A DNA stretch of 64,000 nt from Manihot esculenta (lineage: Eukaryota > Streptophyta > Magnoliopsida > Malpighiales > Euphorbiaceae): assembly GCF_001659605.2 (NCBI RefSeq), contig NC_035170.2, forward strand, positions 26,764,020 through 26,828,019. Reading direction: 5' to 3'. A program made the translations under genes and the position numbers. Under the pieces are notes generated by a model, which was not told where the DNA came from, did not search any database, and was given only the letters and a program-made list of their open reading frames with translations. This document shows, piece by piece, positions 10,655 through 23,111 of the stretch (within the stretch, counting starts at the first letter, position 1; each line of letters opens with the position of its first letter).

Positions 10655-12750
10655 TGTAATACCCGGCATGTTCAGACATCGGAATTTCTATCGTCCGATG
10701 GAATCTAAGATGTCAGAGCATCCCTGAAGGGTAGAGTGAAGGTTTTCTAAAATGTTTTCATATGTTTTAAGTTTTTGTTTTAGCAAAGAAATGAGTTTTT
10801 AAGAGAAAAGGCTAAGGAAGGTTTTGCCATTTTCGGCCCCCTAAAGTTGAAGTTCGGCTGCCAAAAGTACCTCATGTTCGGCCCCCTAAACTCAATGTTC
10901 GGCCCCCGAACGTGGTGAGGTGTTGCATGTAGCTTTGGCCACCGAATGAGAGGCGGTTGTTCACTTTTTTAAAGTGTTTTTGGCCGAGTAAGGAGGTGCT
11001 TAAGCTCTCCTTTGGGTCAGGAACATGCACATGCATTCCCTTGGTGATTTTCCTTAGTTTCTTATCAAATCTTTCAAAGAAAAACAAGTTTAAGGTGAGT
11101 TTAAGATAGTTTTGAGAAGTTGTGGAGTTTAAGATCTTGTGAAGCTTGAATCCCCATCTCCTCGAGTTTGGAGTCACGCCAGCCTTTGTTCTTCAAAAGG
11201 TGAGTGTGAATCCTTAGTTTTAATCATGTTTTATATGAGTTTGATGATGGGAAAGGGGAGTTGTGCATGTGTATGCATGAGTTGTGCATATTAGGGTATA
11301 TGGATCCTATGCTTTGTGTAGGTTTGTTGTGTGTTGTTAGTTGGAGTTTTAATGTGTTTAAGACTCCTATATGCATGATTAAGTGTTTAGAGTATGTTTG
11401 GAGAGGTTGGATGCATGTTTGGAGGGTTGGAGTTCGGATGGCATGGTTGTGCACGAAGCTGAGTTCTGGATGAACTCAGGTTCGGCCGCCGAATGTGGGA
11501 GTTCGGCCGCCGAACCTCTTCTGAAGGCAGTTTTGGCTGCCTAAGGTTGCCCCCGAACCTTTGGACTTTAGGCTCTGGAAGGGACATTCGGCCGCCGAAG
11601 GTGCCCCCGAAAGTGCCCTGTCCAGCCTTCCTTTGCATGTTTTCCATGTTTGTTCTAAGGTGTTTAGAGGGGTTTTAAGGGTAGATGTTTAGAGGTATAT
11701 CAGAGTATGTTTGGTCCCTCATTTGAGTCCATCTGTGTAGGCACAGAGCAGAGGAACCAGAGAGAGCAGCAGTGAGTACTGCTTCAGGAGTTTACAGAAT
11801 CAGTTCAGAGATAGCCAGAGGTGAGTGGAACTAAACTTAAACTTTTTAATTGAGCAACTGAATGTTTTAGCATATCTCATACATCATGATTATGCATAGG
11901 ATGATTGCATTAGAAACCACGAATATGTTGCATTGCATATTTAATTGTTGGTGTGGGTAAATGCTGAGTGATCCAATAGTCCCTAGCAGGAAGACCAGGA
12001 GCCTTTGACTACGCCCTGGCAGGTATAGAAGTCCAGGAGCCTTTGACTACGCCCTGGCAAGGGTAAGTACAGGTGTTATATATACATTTGTTTATATATA
12101 TATAAGGATAACCAGGTGCCTTTGACTACGCCCTGGTAGGCAGATACTGGGACTATCTGGTGACAGGTTTACCTTTGAGATGAATTGTTTGTGTTGTGAT
12201 GCATTCCATAAGATCATGTTTTAAGACTTGTTTTATTGTTCTACTCACTGGGCTATAGAGCTCATCCCACTCCCTTAATCCCAGTTTTGCAGGTTTCAGT
12301 GTACAGAGTGTACAGGGACAGGTCAGAGATGCACAGGAAGAGTAAAGAGTTTGTAATAGAATAGAGTGGACATGTAATATTAAAGAGATGTATTAGTTGT
12401 GTATATAGTTAAAGTGTGCTTGACTTAGTTACTGTGTTTTATAAGTCTTTTGTGTACATGATCTAGATATGTAACTGTTTTATAAACAGGTGATAAACCA
12501 GGCTTAACAGGTATGAGTTTAACCCACCTAGAGCAAGCTCTAGCCAGGGGTACAGAGTACAGTGATAGTGCATGCACAGGGTTAAGCCTTGGTTCAGAGA
12601 AAGAAAAGTTTTTATTTTCACAGAAAACATGTGATCATGTATGAGTGTTTACAGGTACACAGAGAGTATAGCAGGCTTGCTACGGGTTCTGGCAGCCTTA
12701 AGCTGACCTGAATCCTAGCGCCGGTGACGGTCCATTTTGGGGTCGTTACA
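10655..12750 (+). repeat. E2 3' LTR
   Basis: It is 2096 bp and collinear with the 5' LTR without indels. I see three C/T differences. It ends GTTACA at 12750, followed by the TGGTC duplication. Confidence 0.95.
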
Positions 12751-12755
12751 TGGTC
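12751..12755. repeat. Target site duplication of E2, right copy
   Basis: TGGTC, matching 3393-3397. Confidence 0.92.
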
Positions 12756-13891
12756 CCTCATTTGAGTCCACCTGTGTAGGATCGGACCTGAGGAACCGAG
12801 GTGTTTAGCAGTGTTAGCTGCTTCAGAGATAGTTCAGAGTTAGTCCAGAGCTAGCCAGAGGTGAGTGGAACTAACCCTTATGATTTAAATTAAATTAAAT
12901 TAAATGTTTTAAGCATGTTCATGCATCATGGATACCATGTTATGAAATGGGTTGTTTGCATTAGAATTCACGAAGATGATGCATTGCATAACACGATGAT
13001 GATGATGTGGATGGATATTGAATGATCCATTAGCCCTCAGTATGAAGTGTGATATGGCATAATATGAGATGATGTGACATGTATGACATGATATGAGATG
13101 GAAAGTCCAGGTGTGGCCTTATCGCCCCTGGCATAGAGTAAGAGAAGCCCAGGTGTGGCCTAATCGCCCCTGGCATAGAGTTATGTGAAGTCCAGGCATG
13201 GCCTTATCGCCCCTGGCATAGAGCATTATTGACTTGTTATGAGATGAGATTATGTGAAAAGGGCTAATGGTGACAAATTCATCCTTGATGTGTATTGTTT
13301 GTGATATGATGCATTTCACGATAGCATATGTTTTAATGAACTGTTTTTAGAGTTTCTGCTCACTGGGCTTTATAGCTCACCCCTCTCCCTTAACCCCCAG
13401 GTTTGCAGGGTTCCAGATAACAGGAAGTCGTCAAGGGTAAAGTCTAAGGCTATGGTCTGTTTTATATAATAGAATAGAGGTGGACATGATATAATGTAAA
13501 GTTATGTAATGATGTAAAAGAATGTTTTGTATAGTAATGTAATGAGGTTTAGATTTGTGCTTTGCCCTAATGTTTATGGTTCGTCCCTGTTACACATGAT
13601 CATTATGTATGTTTTATGATGAGGCATGATGAGCTAAGCTTGATGTATGATACGTTTACCCAACTGGAGCAATTGATGAGGGTTTCAGTAAAGGGTTTTA
13701 TGTTACAGTTATAGTGCTTATACAGGTCAAGCTTGGTATATGTGGAAAGTCAAAGTTTTTATGTTATGTTTGGTCATGTATGGGACTTTATTAGATGTAC
13801 AGGATGTATAGCAGGCTTGCTACGGGTTCCGGCGGTCTTAAGCCGACCTGGATCCTAGCGCCGGTAGCGGTCCGATTTCCGGGCTGTTACA
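12756..13891 (+). mobile_element. E1 3' LTR, second part
   Basis: The E1 LTR resumes in register after the E2 duplication (CCTCATTTGAGTCC, as in the other LTRs) and ends GTTACA at 13891. With the first part it makes about 2348 bp. It holds the acceptor-like GTGTAG (12775-12780 area), a donor-like GGTGAGTGG near 12860, a three-unit hairpin box at about 13105-13222 (CCAGG...CCTGG stems) and an acceptor-like TTTGCAG ending at 13408. Confidence 0.88.
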
Positions 13892-16380
13892 GAAACTATT
13901 TATACATTTGTGTATTTATATTATATATTTGTGTAATAATTTTAATCGTCACTAAATTTTTATCTTAATAATATTAAAGAACCAACATTACAATTACCGT
14001 TAAGATATCGATGTCTAAATTAATGTAGTAGTGTTTATCGTTGCTTAAACCATAAAAATATAGTAGTGCTTGTTAAGTATTTTTTAATAATTGGAGCAGA
14101 TATTGACGATCTATATATTTTAATTAACTTATTAAAAATAATAATATAAAAGTTTTAATAATATTAATTTGCATTGTCCACTTCTCCCTCCCTCTTAACA
14201 TTTTTCTTCGTCTAGATTAGAAAAAAAAAAAAAAAACACATTTTTTCGTCAACTTTGGTCTTTCTTAATTTGATTAAATATTATTTTTAATTAATGTGGA
14301 CGATTGGTAGTACAGCGGAAGAACTGTAATGAAAAGGACAAAGTTGGTGCCATTTTTGTAATAGAAATCTTTTTAAAATATGAAATTATTTTTTAAATTT
14401 TGAGATGTTATATATAAATTTATTAAAGAATAATAAATTTTGTGTAGAACCCTACCACTGCTGGCTATCATATTTATTAATGAATAATATAAAAGAATAA
14501 ACGTAGACGTTTATCTCACCGTCCTTTCATTTTATAATAATATGATTTAATTTAAATATTTAAATTTTTATTTAATAAATTTTTAAACAATAATTTTAAG
14601 TAAAAAAATTAATTGAGATATAATTAAAATTAAAGTAAATATGAAATAATTGATTTTATTATTTAGAATTTTAAATTTAAGATATAAATATAAAAAGTAA
14701 TAAATTTTTATTTTTTTCAATAATTCTTTTTAATTATAATGAAATGATAATTCTTTTAATTATATTAATAAAATTTTATCAAAAAAAAAAATCCTAAATA
14801 GAAAGACAATTATACCTGATAAATTTTTTAGATAAAATATGAGCAGTTAGAGTAATATTACGATAAATTCATTTAACAGAAATATCAGTTTTACAGTTTA
14901 ATAAAAATTTATAATTATTTAAAATTAAAAATTCAGATAATTTGGAACCATTGTGGTAAACTTTTAGTCTTTCTTAATTTGGTTAATATTGTTTTTGATT
15001 GGCAGCATTGTGGAAGAGCTGGCGATGGAGAGCTGTAATGAAAAAAACAAACTGTCATTTTTGTAATGGAAATCCTTTTAAAATTGTTAATTGAGAAATT
15101 AATTTAGTTAATTGGATTAACTAACCAAGTTTTGTTTGCTCCAATCAGCTTTATTCATATGAATAGACTATACCTGATCCATATTTATTGACTTCGTTTC
15201 TTATATTATTTTACAGAAAATATTTTTTTATAATTTTTACAGTTAAAATATTTTTAAAAAATTTAAATTATTTTATAAAAATAATTTTCTCTTTCTCAAA
15301 CTTTAAAATCTATTAATATTATTATACATAAATTTATTAATATAAAAATTTATCTAGTTTACTCCAGAAGAAGAGAAAGTAAGCTTTTAGTTATGAATAG
15401 GATTTTAATTACGAAAAGAGTGAGCAGTATTTGTTTCAAATTGAAAAAATTGATCGAATCGAATTAATTTAAAATTTTGATTCTATTTTATTTATTTATT
15501 TTGATTCGATTCAGTTTTTAATTTTAAAAATTTAAGTTATTTCAATTCGATTTAATTTTAATCAGAAAAAAATTAAAAAAATGAATAGAATCCATTAGTG
15601 AAAATAATATATTATTTTAATAATATAGAGAAATTAGATTATGTTAAAATTAAAATATTCTAAAGATTAAAATAGTAAAAATAAAGTGTACAAAATAAAA
15701 AAATTTATTAAAAATTTAAACCGATCAAATTAAATTAAATTAAATCAAATCAAATTGATTCGATTCGATTTGATTTCTAATCAAAATTGATTCGGTTTAA
15801 TTTTATAAATACTAAAATTTTAATTTTTAAAATCAATTTGGTTTAATTTTTATAAATACTAAAATTTTAATTTATTTAATTTAATTTAATTTTAAATTAA
15901 ACCGACTAAATGGTAACTCTATTTACTAACTTACTATATCATTAATTATTTTAAAACAATAAAATTCGTAAAATAATAGTCCGAAACAACTAGCCAATTG
16001 ATTCATATTTTAAAACCATATAGAAATTTAAATTGACCTGGTGCCTCTAAAGTAGCGTAGAACTTTCCTTAGTGCTGCTTTAATTAATCAAATGTATTAC
16101 ACGTCATAATAAAATAATCAATCAAAAAAATATACTCATCTAAAGCTGTGCTCATACACTTAAAATATTTTAATATATTTAATAAAAAATAAAAATATTT
16201 TAACAAATTTTTAAAAATATAGAAATAATTTATTAATAATAGTAATATTAAAAAATTAAATAAGAGGATTTATTTAAAAGTAAAATAAAATTTTAAATTT
16301 TTTATTTTTTAATAAAAAATAAAATAAAATTTTTTTATTTTCTTAATTAAATAAGAGGATTTATTTTTTATTCATATTTT
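13892..16380. other. AT-rich upstream part of tandem unit A
   Basis: No gene is visible. The stretch is mostly poly-A/T. Several blocks recur in units C and D: about 14160-14560 (matches 31050-31420 and 42110-42360 plus 42840-42990), about 14955-15130 (matches 31700-31830 and 43350-43520) and about 15985-16165 (matches 28800-28985, 32020-32200 and 43665-43810). These show that the region belongs to a duplicated segment. Confidence 0.7.
15412..15922. mobile_element. Old copy of the TAGGGGTGAGC hAT-type MITE
   Basis: It has the same internal layout as the young copy at 51045-51515: GTGAGCAGTAT near the left end, then sequence of the TCGAATCGAATT type, and at the right end a mirrored version. 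It is heavily mutated and its terminal repeats are eroded. Unit B has a site without it (28725-28750). Confidence 0.6.
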
Positions 16381-16399
16381 TTAACAGATTTTCAATATG

Positions 16400-18240
16400 T
16401 TTACTTCTCTCATGATGAATTGGGTTCTTGGTGAGTGTAATGACAGACTTGTTATCAATTTTTAACACCACACTGTCCTACTTCTTTTGCATTTCACCCA
16501 ACAGTTTTGCTAGCCATACTCCACCAATAGTCTTGGCCACATACTCAACTTCACAAGACGATAAAGCCACCATTTTTTGCTTTTGCGACACCCATGTGGT
16601 TGGATTATCCCCAAGGAAATAGATCACTCTCGTGGTGCTCTTCCTATCATCAACATCACCTACAAGATCACTGTCACTGTATTCTATCAGCTTCAAACCT
16701 GAATCCTTCTTATGTGTATAGTGGCATCCATAATTGATTGTACCTTTTACATATCTCAGAATCTATTTAACTGCAACCATATGTGTTGTAGTCGATGCTT
16801 CCGTGTAGCAACTAACAACACCAACTGAATATGCCAAGTCAGGTCTTGTGTTTACCAAATATCTCAGGCTACCTATTACACTAATGTATAGAATTGCATC
16901 TACTGGTGGACTGTCATCAATTTTTCTCAGTTTCAGTCGAGCTTCCATTAGAACCTGGTAAGGTTTGCAATTGGCTAAATCCATCTTCTCAAGGATCTTC
17001 ACCGCATATCCAACTTGTCAAAGAGTAATACATTGTCATTCTTGTGAAACTTTGATCCCCAAATAATAACTCAGCAATCCGAGATCGCTCATTTCAAACA
17101 AACTCTTCATTTGTTCCTTGAAGTATGCAATATCATCTGTTCTTGACTTTGTGATGATGAGATCATCCACATAGACTCTCATCAGAGTGATTGCACCCTC
17201 CATAGACCTTGTATACACGACATTCAATTGGACATCTCACAAACCCAAGCTCATATAGCATTCCACACCTGGGAGCTTAACGCAAACCATACAAAGCCTT
17301 GTTCAGCTTTAGCACTTTATCCTCTTGACCCTTCTCTACAAACTTGGCCGGCTGCACTACGTATACATCTTCAAGTTCACCGTTTAAGAATGCTGACTTG
17401 ACAACCATGTGATGTACCTGCCACCCCTTGTGCATTGCAAGTGCCAAAAAATTCTCACTATTTCCAATCTCACAATTGAGGAAAAAACTTCATTGAAGTC
17501 TATGCCTTGCTTCTGTACGTAGCCCTTTACAACTAGTGCCTGACAATTCCTCCAAATGGATTTTTCTTAATTTTGAAAATCCACTTCAGACATAGGCTTT
17601 GTGTCCGTTTGGCAATTCTGTGAGCTCCTAGGTTCCATTCTTCTTAATGGCCAACACTTCTCTATCATAACTTGTTTCTAATTTTCATTGTAAGCTGCTT
17701 TCTCATATATTGTAGATTCTTCCAATGACAAGAAATAGATCCCAACCTCATCTTCTATCTCCTTTGTTTCATCATGAATTTCTTGCAATGAGCGGTATCG
17801 GCGGACATCCTCTAAATTGGAACTGAATTTACTTGAGGAAGACGACATCGCCGAGGAAGGTGCTGCTGTTTCAACAGCTTGTGCTGCAGACATTGGATCG
17901 TGGCTCATCGGCGTTCGCCGCACACTCCTTGCCGAGCTTGCATGTTCTTCAGATCATCCATCAGAATAAGCAATGCATTTAGCTCCATTCCCTGCACCTT
18001 TTGCAAACTCATTATATATAGTTAGTTTTTCACTTGAATTGAATACAGTTTCACTTGGAGTAGACTCCCAACACCATTGGTTTTCTTCCTAAAATAGGAT
18101 ATCTTTGCTCACATGCACCCTTCCTGTCTTTGAATTATAAACTCCATAGGCCTTAGACCCAGGTTCATAACCGATAAAAAGCTGGACCTGAACTCATCCA
18201 AATAATTTTTAGACTCAATTTTCACTTAGTCCAAAATGGT
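16400..18240 (-). pseudogene. Ty1/copia pol remnant
   Basis: On the reverse strand, pieces appear in copia order from right to left. The integrase C-terminal region lies at about 18060-18190 (GYEPGSKAYGVYNSKTGRV). An RT N-terminal region follows at about 17280-17500. RT with the YVDD motif is at 17036-17227 (MRVYVDDLIITKS). The RT end lies at 16763-17002 (LRYLVNTRPDLAYSV). RNase H is at 16478-16696 (SDSDLVGDVDDRKST, LSSCEVEYVA). Frameshifts and stops separate the pieces and no LTRs are visible at either end. It is a dead fragment inserted in unit A. Family assignment to Ty1/copia is firm because of the order INT-RT-RH and the YVDD motif. Confidence 0.85.
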
Positions 18241-18654
18241 TAACCCAAATTATTTAGTAGTTCGTGCTAGCTATTATATACAATTGTGGGACGGATTTGC
18301 GCCAAATTAACAACAGGCAGTTGACCGTTACAAAAATGTTAATTGATGTCGGGTCATCAGAATACACCAAATCACAAGCCTTAGCCAGCAAATTCATTAT
18401 CATCTTGTTTTTCTACAAAATTAGATTCATAATTAATAAACCAAAATTTATTTTTTGACAATTCATGAATCTTAATTTTACGTTGAATCTAATTTTTCTT
18501 TATTAAGACTCATAATTAAAACTTAATTTTATTATATATTAAAAAATACTTTAAATACTTATTTTATAAATAAAATAAAATAAAATAAAATTATAATAAT
18601 TAATTTACATATTAATTATATTTTAAAATTAAAAAAATAACACTAATTTTTAGA
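18241..18654. other. AT-rich stretch, no gene seen
   Basis: Homopolymer-rich backbone of unit A. Its right end (TTTTTAGACAATT) matches 29470-29485 and 32620-32640 in units B and C, which lack the solo LTR that follows here. Confidence 0.6.
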
Positions 18655-18659
18655 CAATT
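18655..18659. repeat. Target site duplication of the solo LTR, left copy
   Basis: CAATT, repeated at 20853-20857. Confidence 0.85.
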
Positions 18660-20852
18660 TGTAACAGCCCGGAAATCCAGACCGCTACCGGGGCTAGGAT
18701 CCAGATCGGCGTAAGGCCGCCGGGACCCGTAGCAAGCCTGACATATAACCTGTAAACCTGTAAATCCCATACATGATCAAACAAACTCACAAGAATCTGT
18801 AACATTCTCATATATCATCCAAGCTTAACCTGTACACTACATAATCATAAACATAAACCACCACTAGAGCCCTCATCAAATGCTCCAATGGGGTATCTCA
18901 TCATACATTAAGCTTGGACTATCATGAACATCATAAACATATCTCTAGATCATGTATCAAAAGGGATAACTTTACTCATAGGGTCAAGCACAACTATAAC
19001 CTCATTATACATCATTACATAACATACTGTACTATCTCTTATATTACATCAAATACATTCGTCATGTCCACAATCTAGCTATTACATTAACATACTTCAA
19101 AACTCTGGCTAACCTCCTGGTCTACCCTGTACCTGCACATCTGGGGTTAGGGGAGAGGGGTGAGCTATAAAGCCCAGTGAGCAGAATAGTGAAAAACATT
19201 ATATTATATTTCATGCTTTCATGAAATGCAACACATCACAAACATATCACATAAGGATGGTATTGTCACCTCTAGTCCTCTACATTCCAAAGTGTCGGGA
19301 CGTAGAATGGGTACAACCGGACTTTCTCTTACTATAACATAACATAACATTCCAATATGCCGGGGACGTAGAATGGGTACAACCTGGTCTTTCTCTTACT
19401 CTGGCCGGGACGTAGAATGGGTACAACTGGCAACCATACCATAACATGCCTCATCATAACATATCAAGGACTAAAGGATCATTCAATGCCCATCCACAAC
19501 ATCATCAAGTATGCAATGCAACATATTCGTGGAATCTAATGCAAAAAACCTAAAATATCACATGGCATTCATGATGCATGGATCATACTAAAAATTCGTA
19601 TTTCATTAATTTAAAACTTAAAGTTTATTCCACTCACCTCTGGCTAGCTCTGACAAACTCTGTAGCAGCTGGCTCACTGCTGGGGTCCTCAGTTCCTCGG
19701 GTCCGAACCTACACAGGTGGACTCCAATGAGGGACCAAACATTCATAAACATAACTCTAATATACTCCCCAAAAACCCCCCTAAAACATCATGAAATAAT
19801 CATAGAAGAACATGCATGAAATGGCTGAACAGGGCACTTTCGGCGGTAGGTTCGGCGGCCGAAAGTCCCAGACAGATCCGAAAGTCCTCTTTCAGGGGCA
19901 AGCTTCGGCAGCCGAATGCTGCCTCCACAAGGGGGTTCGACGGCCGAAAGTTCCTTCGGCTGCCGAACCTGGTTTCTCCCAAATGGGCAGAAACTTGGCT
20001 CAAACGAACCTCTTGCCTCCCACAACCTCAAATCATGCATAAACTTGTTCTAAAACATACATACAAGCTCCTAGGGGCCTCAAACAAACATATACCCCAA
20101 CTACAACACTTCAAACATACTCAAACATGCCACATTGTTCAAAGTTCATCATAAACTCATAAACTCAACCTAAGCTTACTCATGCATTCTACCTCATAGA
20201 TCTTGCTTAAAACTTACTTAAAACATAAAATGAGCTTAAGATCGGCTCTTGCCTCTTGAAGATCGAGAGAGAGACGACCTAAACTCGGAGGTGGGAGAGA
20301 TTTGAGTTCTTGAACCTCAAAGCTCCAAAACTTGCTCAAAACTTGAAAATCCTCAAAACAAGATGAAAACTTGTAAGAAAACACGAAAGATGGAAGAAGG
20401 AAGCTCAAGATTGGTGAGGAACGGCGGAGAGCTCACCTTGGCCGAAGATGGGGAGAAAAAGCTCGCCCGTTTTCGGCTAAGGGACCCTTTTATAGGTGGC
20501 TGGCCAGGCCACGTTTGGGGGCCAAAAGTGCCTCCGCATGCATGCCATGTTCAGCGGCCGAACTTGAGCTTCGGCGGCCAAACCTGGACTTCCCTCACTC
20601 ATGCTTTCGGGGGCCTAATGTGCCTACAAAACGCATGCATGTTCGGCGGCCGAACTTGACTTTCGGCGGCCAAACCTGGGTTTTCCTCCAAAGATTTTTC
20701 ATGCAAAAACTTATTTTAATTTCATGCTTAAAAACATTAAAATACATGAAAATATTTTATAAAAACATGATGTTACCCTTCTAGAGGTCTCCGACATCCA
20801 AATTCCGCCGGACGGTAGGAATTCCGATACCGGAGTCTAGCCGGGTATTACA
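18660..20852 (-). mobile_element. Solo LTR of the E1 family, reverse orientation
   Basis: It is 2193 bp. Read on the reverse strand it starts TGTAATACCCGGCTAGACTC and ends GTTACA. No internal region adjoins it and a CAATT target duplication flanks it. It is therefore the product of recombination between the two LTRs of a full element. On its own strand it has a TATA box (20495-20486), GCC palindromes and a three-unit hairpin box (about 19290-19430). The first donor-like site reads GGCAAG rather than GGTAAG (about 20250). It lies about 0.6 kb upstream of chimeric gene copy 1 and is absent at the matching site of unit C. Confidence 0.9.
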
Positions 20853-20857
20853 CAATT
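20853..20857. repeat. Target site duplication of the solo LTR, right copy
   Basis: CAATT, matching 18655-18659. Confidence 0.85.
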
Positions 20858-21460
20858 ATTATTTAATTTTTAAATATTATCATTATTAATAAATTAGTTC
20901 TTTTATTTTAAAAGATTAAAATATTTTTATTTTTTTATATTAATAAAATAATTTTTATATTTATTTTTACTGTTAAAAATATAATAAAAAATTAAATTAT
21001 TTTTTTTATTAATAAAAAAAATAAATATATTTTAATATATTTACAAATACACGAAATAACTCATTAATAACAGAAATTAAATAAGAAGAAATTAAATAAG
21101 ATGATTTATTTAAGAGTAAAATTAAATTTTAAATTTTTTTTCTCATTTTTATTTATATTTAATGAAAAATAAAATAAAAATATTATTTTATTAATAAAGA
21201 GAAAAAATAAATAAATTTTAATAAATTTTTAAAAATATAAAAACTGATTTATTAATAATATTAATATTTAAAAATTAAATAATAAATCTCCCAATTTTCT
21301 ATTATTCATTGAATGCGCCGCGCCAACCTGACGAGTTAGTATTTGAGGTGCATATAATAATCTTCCCATTTTTGCTCAAGTGCGGAGGCCTGCAAACTTT
21401 GTGTGTTACCGTTTTGTTCATCCTGCTGAAAAGCCATTGAAAACCTCTCATCGCGAGAAA
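20858..21460 (+). promoter_or_regulatory. Upstream region of chimeric gene copy 1
   Basis: AT-rich to about 21300, then a block conserved in units B (29945-30104) and C (33095-33257): GCGCCGCGCCAAC, then CATATAATAATC (21351 onward, a TATA-like candidate about 100 bases before the ATG). From 21380 the sequence is open in frame with the gene but has no ATG, so it is treated as 5' UTR. Confidence 0.5.
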
Positions 21461-23111
21461 ATGAAACCTAAACCTGTCAAATTATTCGTGAAGATGATGA
21501 ATTCGGAAGATCCAACGATAGAAATCCATGCAGATTCTAATGATTCAATAAAGTATATCCATGAGAAAATTCTAGTGGCAGCTAGATTCCCTGTTACAGA
21601 GCAGAAATTATTCCACAATGGGAAGCAACTAGATCAGTATCTTCACACACTCGAAGACTGCTCAATTGAAAACGATGCTTCGCTGGAGTTGAAGGTAGAA
21701 CTCAGGTGGGACGACTCGGACGAATCATCAGCACTTCTCCAAAAGATTCACAAAATGAGTTCAAACTTTTGCCGCATGTGCCAACGGGAATCTGTCTCCG
21801 AAGATCAAGATGCCTCGGATCATGATTACAAGACCATTCTCGAGGCGTTTATACTCCCAGAAGAAGAGGATTTGGAGATTCTTAATTTGCATTCTGTCCC
21901 TGCGACTATGGTTATGCTTTATAAGTCACCAATTGAAGGTAACAAATACTATGCTGATTTTTTAATAAGGTTTTCCATGGATCTCTTACTGATGAGTGCA
22001 GATAAGTTTCTTGGTGATGAAAAAGCACCTTTAGTGTTAGAATTTTGCAATTTGCTCAGGGAGGTATCTGATGAAGATCCTCTGTATCAGTCATGCCGGA
22101 CTACTCTAAGAAAATTGCTGGAAATAGGTAATTATGAGATACATCTCAATAATGGGTTACTCACAATGCTCGAAATTTTAGTGTTTTTTAAAGAGTCGTT
22201 AGTAGCCCTATTACATGGATTGGGCGAGACCACCTACCCAACCGCACACATTCAGTCTTTGAAAATTCAATTTCGGGACTTCCGGACATTCTCACGCGCA
22301 TTATGTCAAGCAATTGTTGGTCAGGCGGAAGCCGATGAAGATGGTGAGGTTGATAATGATGTTGATGAGACAGATGAAGATGGTGAGGTTGATAATGATG
22401 CTGACGAGACAGATGAAGATGGTGAGGTTGATAATGATGATGATGAGACAGATGAAGATGATGAGGTTAATAATGAGGATGATGAGCGTAAGGTTGATAT
22501 CGAGGATGATAAGCGTACAAAAAAGATAGTTGGGGTCTCGACTAGAGCAATTAAAGTTGGATTTAGAGAAGTATTGAAAAGAATGGAGGCGCATCTTAGT
22601 CGTCTGCCGCTTATAGTACAAGTATTGAAATATACTGATGCTTTGGTATTTAATGATGCAATGCGTTCTATTTCATTTTTGTATCTCGCCATTCTGAAAG
22701 AATTGAACAGCATGTCTCAGCTTGTGAAGGGTGGTAAAGATAAGTTTCGGCTGGTATTAGAGGGTCATAAGAATTCACTGCAACTGATGATTAAAAACGT
22801 TACAAGGAAAGATGATTATGATTGGCTTTTTGAGCACAGTGATGTGCTTGATTCTGAATCCATGATACATTTACTCATGATGAAGATGATCCCTGACGAA
22901 AAATTACACGACGAAGAGCTCTATAATCCTCTTATTCGCTGGTCTAAAAATCTAGACGTAAAGCTGTATAAGAAATTCAAAAAGAAGGATCTTACAGATC
23001 CTCAAGTATTGCAGGATTGGTTATGCAAGTTGTGCCAAATTCTACTCAAACCACAAAATCTTCTTTTCCTGGCGTGCCCAAATGATCCTACAAAATTATA
23101 TCCTAATCCTG
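21461..23111 (+). CDS. Copy 1 exon 1: ubiquitin-like domain and UPL5-type mid region
   Basis: It holds 550 codons plus one base. Residues 1-82 form a ubiquitin-like fold pattern (KLFVKMM, IHEKI, EQKLFHNGKQLD, LHTLEDCSI, LELKVEL) with no C-terminal Gly-Gly, so it is probably not a processed ubiquitin but a binding module, as at the N-terminus of UPL5. A mid region follows without a domain I can name, containing a Cys pair (FCRMCQ), an acidic 13-residue tandem repeat (about residues 290-350) and a stretch leading to the HECT entry (FLACPNDPTKLYPNP). The exon ends G|GTAAGA at 23111. Reading on into the intron gives a stop after a few codons. Confidence 0.8.

Larger units (their letters stand above)
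3398..12750 (+). mobile_element. E2: complete young Ty3 chromodomain retrotransposon nested in E1
   Basis: The element is 9353 bp with 2096-bp LTRs, a primer binding site, gag-pol in one frame, a polypurine tract and a perfect 5-bp target duplication. The domain order is gag, protease, RT, RNase H, integrase, chromodomain-like tail. With long LTRs, this points to the Tekay/Del type of Ty3 chromodomain elements (family knowledge). I found three LTR-LTR differences, at 4387/11644, 4826/12083 and 5352/12609, all C/T. That makes it a recent insertion: about 55,000 years if 1.3e-8 substitutions per site per year is assumed. It sits inside the LTR of its relative E1. Two TAG codons interrupt gag-pol, so this copy probably cannot move without proteins supplied in trans. 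Confidence 0.95.

Noticed and set aside
21380..21460. N-terminal extension of 27 codons upstream of the chimeric gene start
   Set aside because: Open but without ATG, and frame is lost in unit B by a one-base change. Treated as 5' UTR.
22301..22713. Reverse-strand frames rich in Ser or Ile opposite the acidic repeat (also 34098-34480)
   Set aside because: Shadows of the coding minisatellite of the chimeric gene.
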